Assembly: GCA_046539045.1 (NCBI GenBank)
Contig: JBKHHU010000025.1
Coordinates: 1-25,554, forward strand
Origin: JBKHHU01 sp046539045
GTDB lineage: Bacteria; Planctomycetota; Phycisphaerae; SM23-33
Length of the DNA: 25,554 nucleotides
Reading direction: 5' to 3'
Shown here: positions 21,320 to 25,554 of the stretch, piece by piece
Layout: each line of letters opens with the position of its first letter
Position numbering within the stretch: the first letter of the stretch is position 1
The notes under the pieces: generated by a model
The model's input: the letters and a program-made list of their open reading frames with translations, nothing else
The model's database searches: none
What the model was told of the DNA's origin: nothing
Position numbers and translations under genes: made by a program

Positions 21320-21525
21320 CTGGTAAAGCCTTTCCTGCTTCAGTCAGTATGTAAACTGCTCCGCCGAATACTCACGCGGGGCTCTGGGTACAGAATACAC
21401 TCCCCCCGTAAAAAATAAAGCGCCTGTCCGCCGGGTGAATCCGCTGCGGCCCTCTGGCGGGGCAGCGGCGGCTGCGATATGGTAGACCCGACCGACCGGA
21501 TGCGACAACCAGACAGGAGAATCCA

Positions 21526-22293
21526 GTGGCTCACGAACTGTTCGATCTCAGCGGAAAACGTGCACTGATTACCGGCTCCAGCGGAGGGCTCGGGATGGTC
21601 TTCGCCCGCGGGCTGGCCCAGGCCGGGGCGGAGGTGATTCTAAACGGCCGGGATGAGGCAACGCTGGACCGGGCCGTGTCGCAGCTTCGCGCAGACGGTC
21701 TGAACGCCTGCGGGTACGCCTTCGATGTGACCGACGCCGACGCAGTGCGGCCGGCCGTCGCCCGCATGAAACGGGAGGTCGGGCCGATCGACGTGCTGGT
21801 GAATAACGCGGGCGTGAACCTTCGCGGCCCGCTGGAGGAGGTCGACAAGTCCACGTGGGACACCGTGCTGAACATCAACCTGAGCGGCCCGTTCGTGGTC
21901 GCCCAGGCGGTGGTGCGGGGAATGATCGAGCGCGGCAGGGGGAAGATCATCAACATCTGCTCGCTGATGAGTGAGGTCGGCAGGCCCACCACCGGCCCGT
22001 ATACCGCGAGCAAGGGTGGGCTGAAGATGCTGACCAAAGCGATGGCCCTGGAATGGGCCGGACGGGGTATCCAGGTCAACGGGATTGGCCCCGGTTACTT
22101 CGCTACGGAAATGACCCGCCCGCTCCGGGAGGATGAGGAGTTCAACCGCTGGATCTGCGGCCGGACGCCGGCGGGGCGGTGGGGCGATCCGAACGAACTG
22201 ATCGGCCCGGCTGTGTTCCTTGCCGGAGACGCTTCCAGCTTCGTCAACGGGCAGGTGCTGTACGTAGACGGCGGGGTGCTGGCCGCCCTGTAA
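21526..22293 (+). CDS. Short-chain dehydrogenase, gluconate 5-dehydrogenase-like
   Basis: Classical SDR of 255 residues, cytosolic, NAD(P)-dependent. Motifs: TGSSGGLG (16-23), NNAG (93-96), catalytic Ser146, Tyr159 and Lys163 (YTASK), GPGYFATEM, and the C-terminal YVDGG. The opening LFDLSGKRALITGSS and PGYFATEMT are typical of the gluconate 5-dehydrogenase / sugar-acid reductase group. Translation starts at GTG 21526, with AGGAGA 5 nt upstream; no ATG in frame fits better. It is divergent from the fucosidase across a 206-bp spacer, consistent with a role in fucose or other sugar oxidation, though the substrate is not shown by the sequence. It is not close to the other SDR (11914) in its C-terminal half. 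Confidence 0.92.
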   Translation: MAHELFDLSGKRALITGSSGGLGMVFARGLAQAGAEVILNGRDEATLDRAVSQLRADGLNACGYAFDVTDADAVRPAVARMKREVGPIDVLVNNAGVNLRGPLEEVDKSTWDTVLNINLSGPFVVAQAVVRGMIERGRGKIINICSLMSEVGRPTTGPYTASKGGLKMLTKAMALEWAGRGIQVNGIGPGYFATEMTRPLREDEEFNRWICGRTPAGRWGDPNELIGPAVFLAGDASSFVNGQVLYVDGGVLAAL

Positions 22294-22529
22294 TTCCCGC
22301 GGCTGAAGAGGGCGGGGTGCATGCGTTCTGCCCGACCCCGTCGAGAACAGCACTCATTTCTCAAGAAATGGGCAAAGCCACTGCAGGCGAGAGTATCCCG
22401 GAGGAATCGGCTAATGTCAGCGTCGACGACGCCGAGGCCATCTGCGAGACGCTGCCTCCGGGTGGATCGCCGGTCCAGAGCAACCACCGCCGAGGAACAC
22501 CGGAGGCAGGCGCCAAGCCTTGTGCCGGC
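22294..22529. other. Structured convergent intergenic region
   Basis: Between two convergent genes. It contains a small hairpin CATTTC-TCAA-GAAATG at about 22349-22364. A larger inverted repeat CTGCCTCCGG (22452-22461) / CCGGAGGCAG (22500-22509) encloses GTGG/CCAC. No T-run makes a standard terminator and no protein-like frame is present. Confidence 0.4.
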
Positions 22530-23117
22530 TCACATCCGGACGCGGGCGGCAAACAGCCGCAGGAGGTGCCTGGCCCGGTAGCTATGTGTTTGAATATGAA
22601 AGCCGCTACGCTCCACGATCACCTCAATGTCCCGGTTCGGATGGCACCCGCCGCTCACCCACGTCCACACCGGCTGGATGCGGTCCTGCAGGGCCGCCCA
22701 GAAACGCCTCCGAGCCCTCACATGCTCGAGCATTCGCAACTCGCCATCCGGGCGCAGGACCCGTCGGATCTCGGCCAGCCCGCGCAGGGGGTCGCTTACG
22801 CTGCAGAAAACGAGGCTGCTCACCACCGTGTCGAAGGAACCATCGGCGAAAGGCAGGGCCTCCGCGCGTCCGACCAGCAGAGGAAGATGCGGCGCTCGAC
22901 GCTGAGCCCGCTTCAGGGCAGCGACATCCGGATCCAGGCCGATCACCTGCGCGCTTGCCGGGTACAGCGGAAAGTTTCGCCCGGTGCCGCAGCCGATTTC
23001 CAGCGTTCGGCCACGCGCCCCTTGCGCGAGATCCTCCCGCCATCGGGCAAGGCCCAAGGCGTCCATTCCGGCCGCGACGCATTGGTACAGCCAGGGAATG
23101 TGTTCGATGCCGCGCAT
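22530..23117 (-). CDS. SAM-dependent methyltransferase (UbiE/type 11-like)
   Basis: Class I methyltransferase of 195 residues, cytosolic. SAM-binding motif I is LEIGCGTGRNFP (39-50), followed by VIGLDPDVAAL (58-68), the post-II region LPFADGSFDTVVSS and LRPDGELRMLEHVR. This pattern matches the methyltransferase 11 fold seen in phospholipid and quinone methylases. WTWVSGGCHPNRD near the C-terminus resembles methyltransferases acting on lipids or small molecules, but the substrate is unknown. The start at 23117 is firmly supported by AGGAG 6 nt upstream; the long in-frame extension upstream is arginine/serine-rich and non-coding in character, overlapping the neighbouring gene in another frame. 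It lies 184 bp downstream of the DUF1576 partner gene on the same strand. Confidence 0.9.
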   Translation of the reverse strand: MRGIEHIPWLYQCVAAGMDALGLARWREDLAQGARGRTLEIGCGTGRNFPLYPASAQVIGLDPDVAALKRAQRRAPHLPLLVGRAEALPFADGSFDTVVSSLVFCSVSDPLRGLAEIRRVLRPDGELRMLEHVRARRRFWAALQDRIQPVWTWVSGGCHPNRDIEVIVERSGFHIQTHSYRARHLLRLFAARVRM

Positions 23118-23301
23118 CTTGACTCCTGCACGAAACAGCACATGCTCAAACGCTCCGTTGTAGTAAATGATACCGCATTTGATCCGCCTGCCCGATGTCG
23201 CGGGGCGGGGGGAGGTCTCGGGAGCCGGGCGCCGTAGGTTCAGCGTTCTGGACGGATCCTCTTTTTCCCGGCTGAAGTGCTGCGATCCGTCAGGCCAGCC
23301 G

Positions 23302-23682
23302 TTAGTCGACGTTTTCCGACAGGGAAAACGCATCTGGATTGAATCGATCTCCCCCCATCCAGAGGTCGATCTTGGTTCCCTCGTTGGTCCGGGCGACCGT
23401 CGCCGCCTTGATCTGCCAGCCGATGAGGTCCAATCGGGCCGAGCCCAGGGCGTCGAAACCGGCCAGAGATCCGTAATATCCCGCCAGCTCCGGGCGATCA
23501 GGGTTCCGGAGGGAGTTCCGGATTGCCTCCAACTCCCTATCCTCGCGATGTGTGTCATCGAAGACGGCCAGATGGAGACCGTCGGCCTCTTGGTGGAGGG
23601 AAATAACCATTCGCGACGGTTCGGCGTCAAGAAGGTAATGCGATACTTCACTGATCAGATTCAACAGTAGCTTGCGTTTCAT
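23302..23682 (-). CDS. Small conserved partner of DUF1576 protein
   Basis: A 126-residue soluble protein of unknown function. It opens with KRKLLLNLISEVSHYLLD, then alternates short strands (RMVISLHQEADGLHLAVFDD) with an acidic helix (REDRELEAIRNSLRN), ELAGYYGSLAG, and an end rich in strands (GWQIKAATVARTNEGTKIDLWM). The first half is faintly like the dimer/ATPase start of sensor proteins, but no ATP motif (N, G1, G2 boxes) is present. It begins 4 bp after the DUF1576 stop, and its ribosome binding site GAGGAG is the last two codons of that gene, so the two are translationally coupled. From memory, clostridia have a similar small gene beside DUF1576; I could not check this. Confidence 0.75.
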   Translation of the reverse strand: MKRKLLLNLISEVSHYLLDAEPSRMVISLHQEADGLHLAVFDDTHREDRELEAIRNSLRNPDRPELAGYYGSLAGFDALGSARLDLIGWQIKAATVARTNEGTKIDLWMGGDRFNPDAFSLSENVD

Positions 23683-23686
23683 GGTG

Positions 23687-24913
23687 TTACTCCTCAGCGG
23701 GGGCTCCCCGACTGGCTCGATACCACTCGATAACCGCCACCAGCAAGGTCGCAGTCAGTCCGCCGGCAAAACCATTGTTGTACAGGTTGACGCCGAGATG
23801 CCATGCCCCTGTTCTTTCGACCATGGCAAAGTGGAGGAAACCGGCAAGGAGTCCGATCTTCCATCCGAACTCGCCGGCGACGGGCGCCAAGGTCAGGCAG
23901 AAAAGGGCGGCGAGGATCGGTCCGGGCGCGGCGAGATCTCTATCGAACAGCAGGCAGGCCAGAACCACCCCGGCGGCAACGGGCCAGCCGTTGCGGGGAT
24001 GCTTGCCGAAGGCGGCGAATCCGATTGCGGTAAGGATTCCGCCGAGGACAGGCCCGTTCAATTCTCCTCCCACGGCCATCACGTAGGCCCAGGTCAGAAG
24101 CCCGATGACCCCCATGTTGACCAGACTGCCTTCGACAGAGGACATGGTCATGAAGTCTGAAGGCAGCCGCCCCGAAAGCGTATTTATTTTCCTGAAACTG
24201 GCCAGTGCCTCCCTGGGTCGCGATGACAACCCCGCGATCAGCAGCACCAGGCACATCGCAGGGATCAGCAGAACCAGCGCCAAAGAAGGCGCGTCGTTCC
24301 AAGCCAGCGCCGGAGAAGGCGGACGACCGGAAGCCACCAGCAGGGAGGCTCCAAAGACCCCTATGAACCCTCCGGTAAGACCGATGTTGTAAAGACTGAA
24401 GCCCTGATGCAACCGCAACATCACGATCGCCACCGGAGGCAGGATGATTCCCGCGACAAGCCCCCCAACCACCGCCGTTGCCAGGGCGGCCGCCAGGGGC
24501 AGGCCCGTCTCGACCGCCAAAGCCGTGATCAATGGCCCCAGCGTCGTGCCGAACAAGGCCATCAGTATGTACTCTTTAAACGACTTCCGGGCAATCCGGG
24601 CGGCGATGGCCACCCCGATAATGATCGGAAGGACGTTCAGCAGCGTCTTGCCGAAGAGCCCAAACCCAAGGATCGTGAAGACAGCAGAGACGGTAGGACC
24701 GGACAGACGGACCCGGTTCACGAAAACCAGAAGCAGTCCAAGCAACGCCACCAGCGCGGCGTTGACCAGGGCGGCGCCCTCCCCGCCGACAAGCGTAAAA
24801 TCATTGAGCAGCCGCGCAGGATGGTGCTGGATCTTCACAACGCCTTCAAACGTTGCCTCGGGCCCCTGGACAGCGACGCCGAGGAGCAGACACGCCGCCA
24901 GCAAAAGACTCAA
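23687..24913 (-). CDS. DUF1576 multi-pass membrane protein
   Basis: An integral membrane protein of about 408 residues with some ten or more hydrophobic segments, matching DUF1576 in length and motifs. Landmarks are LLNDFTLVGGEGAALVNAAL (35-54), GFGLFGKTLLN, GTTLGPL, LYNIGLTGGFIGVF and, near the end, GVNLYNNGFAGG. The paired LYN(I/N)G-GG repeats suggest an internal duplication and a transporter-like fold; the substrate is unknown. The start is uncertain: the first permissible codon is TTG at 24913 without a good ribosome binding site. Upstream the frame continues with reasonable residues (YRLAPQEKHLYG) to a CTG at 24946 preceded by GGAAGG. An ATG at 24962 (MKWK) lies one frame away. A frameshift or rare start is possible. 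It is followed directly by its small coupled partner. Confidence 0.82.
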   Translation of the reverse strand: MSLLLAACLLLGVAVQGPEATFEGVVKIQHHPARLLNDFTLVGGEGAALVNAALVALLGLLLVFVNRVRLSGPTVSAVFTILGFGLFGKTLLNVLPIIIGVAIAARIARKSFKEYILMALFGTTLGPLITALAVETGLPLAAALATAVVGGLVAGIILPPVAIVMLRLHQGFSLYNIGLTGGFIGVFGASLLVASGRPPSPALAWNDAPSLALVLLIPAMCLVLLIAGLSSRPREALASFRKINTLSGRLPSDFMTMSSVEGSLVNMGVIGLLTWAYVMAVGGELNGPVLGGILTAIGFAAFGKHPRNGWPVAAGVVLACLLFDRDLAAPGPILAALFCLTLAPVAGEFGWKIGLLAGFLHFAMVERTGAWHLGVNLYNNGFAGGLTATLLVAVIEWYRASRGAPAEE

Positions 24914-25078
24914 TAGACCGTAGAGATGTTTTTCCTGCGGTGCCAGTCGGTACCTTCCACTTCATCAGCGTGGCCATGTGGAGATGGCACGGATCCTGAT
25001 ACGAAACCCGGTTCGGCTCCTCCGACGGTGTCAAGCGGCAGCCGGACGCGTGGCATGGAGGGACTTGAGATTCCGCCT

Positions 25079-25138
25079 TCAGGCCCGGGTCCACGCGAGA
25101 ACCACTGTCAATGCCATCGCGACTGCGACGTTCCGCAC
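25079..25138 (-). CDS. Short signal-peptide-like ORF (leader peptide or remnant)
   Basis: From GTG 25138 to TGA 25079-25081: VRNVAVAMALTVVLAWTRA, 19 residues with one positive charge and a hydrophobic core ending in small residues, exactly like a signal sequence cut short. It lies about 20 nt after the predicted transcription start from the promoter at 25166-25193. It may be the stub of a secreted-protein gene or a leader peptide for the DUF1576 operon. No homology is claimed. Confidence 0.25.
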   Translation of the reverse strand: MRNVAVAMALTVVLAWTRA

Positions 25139-25165
25139 GGGGGCCGCCCCGGATACGGTGTGCGC

Positions 25166-25193
25166 AGTATACCATTATCTCCGCCTTCGTCCA
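25166..25193 (-). promoter_or_regulatory. Extended -10 promoter facing the DUF1576 genes
   Basis: On the minus strand: TGGACG at 25193-25188 (4 of 6), a 16-nt spacer ending in TGG, TATACT at 25171-25166 (5 of 6), so an extended -10. Transcription would start near 25159 and give a leader of about 245 nt before TTG 24913. Confidence 0.5.
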
Positions 25194-25245
25194 GTGCCCC
25201 AATGCGCTGGAGTTACCGGCCGGCGTGGCCCGTGTTCTGGTTCAG

Positions 25246-25275
25246 TCACTTGATTGCCGTCTGCAGGTCCTGCAT
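25246..25275 (-). other. Nine-codon ORF with strong ribosome binding site
   Basis: AGGAG lies about 7 nt before an ATG at 25275, followed by MQDLQTAIK and a TGA. The upstream 13 bases GCAGGAGAAGACG are the same as those before the PEBP start at 17352. It looks like the surviving start of a truncated gene, or a very short leader peptide. Confidence 0.25.
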
Positions 25276-25515
25276 GCGTCTTCTCCTGCTTCATGTCGGA
25301 TGTGGAAGGCTCTGTTTCCGTCCCAAGCGCACTCCATGGCGCACACTTTTTAGTCGCAGCCTGTCGTCGCATCCGCCTTCGCCAAGGCTTCGGCGTGACA
25401 AGTGACGCGTGTTGGCGTCTGGTGGCGAAGTTCGCCCCGGAGGTCGTGAGGCCCGGCCGGCCGGGACAACTCGCCGGACGTCGGCCGTGTGACGCCCCGT
25501 GTCGCGACAAGCGGG

Positions 25516-25544
25516 AACATAGCAGGTCGCCGGAAGTTCGCCAA
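25516..25544 (-). promoter_or_regulatory. Weak promoter-like pair at the right edge
   Basis: TTGGCG (25544-25539), a 17-nt spacer and TATGTT (25521-25516) on the minus strand, 4 of 6 matches each. Nothing clear is encoded downstream except the nine-codon ORF, so this may be chance. Confidence 0.25.
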
Positions 25545-25554
25545 GTGGGCCAGC

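Larger units (their letters stand above)
24914..25554. other. Right-end region without a convincing gene
   Basis: 640 bp with only short or arginine-rich frames on both strands. It holds two promoter-like sites facing left (25166-25193 and 25516-25544), a 19-codon hydrophobic ORF (25079-25138), a 9-codon ORF with a good ribosome binding site (25246-25275), and GC palindromes such as CCCGGCCGGCCGGG at 25452-25465 and GGCGAAGTTCGCC at about 25423-25435. It may be the long leader of the DUF1576 gene plus decayed sequence. Confidence 0.45.

Noticed and set aside
22361..22465. Possible cobalamin or c-di-GMP riboswitch (GCAAAGCCACTG and GAGACGCTGCC-like pieces)
   Set aside because: Only isolated short matches; the conserved cores and order of either class are absent, and the following plus-strand sequence leads only into the antisense of the methyltransferase gene.
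23118..23651. N-terminal extension of the methyltransferase up to 23651
   Set aside because: It overlaps the DUF1576 partner gene in another frame, is Arg/Ser/Thr/Trp-rich, and the ATG at 23117 has a strong AGGAG.
25365..25400. Palindromic GCCTTCGCCAAGGC-type sequence as an insertion-element end
   Set aside because: No transposase, no matching second end and no target duplication in the window; a short GC palindrome alone is not enough.
24926..25405. A 159-codon plus-strand frame at the right end, and similar frames on the minus strand
   Set aside because: Ser/Pro/Arg-rich, without ribosome binding site or domain; probably non-coding.

Overview
The window is GC-rich, gene-dense bacterial DNA with no phage, plasmid, CRISPR, tRNA or rRNA signal. 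The gene set is a GTP-type PEP carboxykinase, a large von Willebrand/amidotransferase-like membrane protein, a sulfatase remnant, a GH29 fucosidase, and a two-dehydratase / long-ACP / two-ketosynthase operon. This fits a planctomycete, perhaps the Phycisphaerae side. That assignment is an inference from gene content; no marker gene fixes it.

Layout. 1-1393 (minus): a DUF2520 Rossmann protein followed 5 bp later by folD, whose 3' end is cut by the window edge. 1468-6209 (minus): an alpha/beta hydrolase, a GH3-family adenylating enzyme and a beta-CASP metallo-beta-lactamase RNA-processing protein, all closely spaced, then a one-domain fasciclin protein. 6369-6861 (plus): a sulfatase gene reduced to its two ends, coupled by ATGA to a small membrane protein. 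7065-11378 (minus): a type II fatty-acid/polyketide operon in the order FabZ-like, long ACP, second hotdog dehydratase, ketosynthase-like subunit lacking the catalytic triad, canonical ketosynthase. A short-chain dehydrogenase is divergent from it at 11914. 12817-15405 (minus): the VWA membrane protein. 15531-16703 (plus): DNA polymerase IV. 16768-17352 (minus): a PEBP/YbhB-like protein with a possible lipoprotein signal. 17614-19497 (plus): pckG, with a near-consensus promoter and two downstream hairpins. 19991-21319 (minus) and 21526-22293 (plus): a fucosidase and a sugar-type SDR, divergent. 22530-23117 (minus): a small methyltransferase. 23302-24913 (minus): a DUF1576 membrane protein and its small translationally coupled partner. 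24914-25554 holds no convincing gene but has promoter-like sites and short ORF remnants.

The most interesting unit is the 7-11.4 kb operon. It has a complete ketosynthase (Cys181/His321/His358) beside a co-transcribed partner with Asp, Gln and Gln at those positions. This is the arrangement of a KS/chain-length-factor heterodimer, and it sits with a 128-residue ACP and two FabZ-like dehydratases. Together with the divergent SDR as a possible ketoreductase, it could make a polyunsaturated or hydroxylated acyl chain. Other oddities are a FolD with catalytic Lys replaced by Gln and the catalytic-region Asp by Glu, the internally deleted sulfatase, and a PEBP gene with two well-placed starts.
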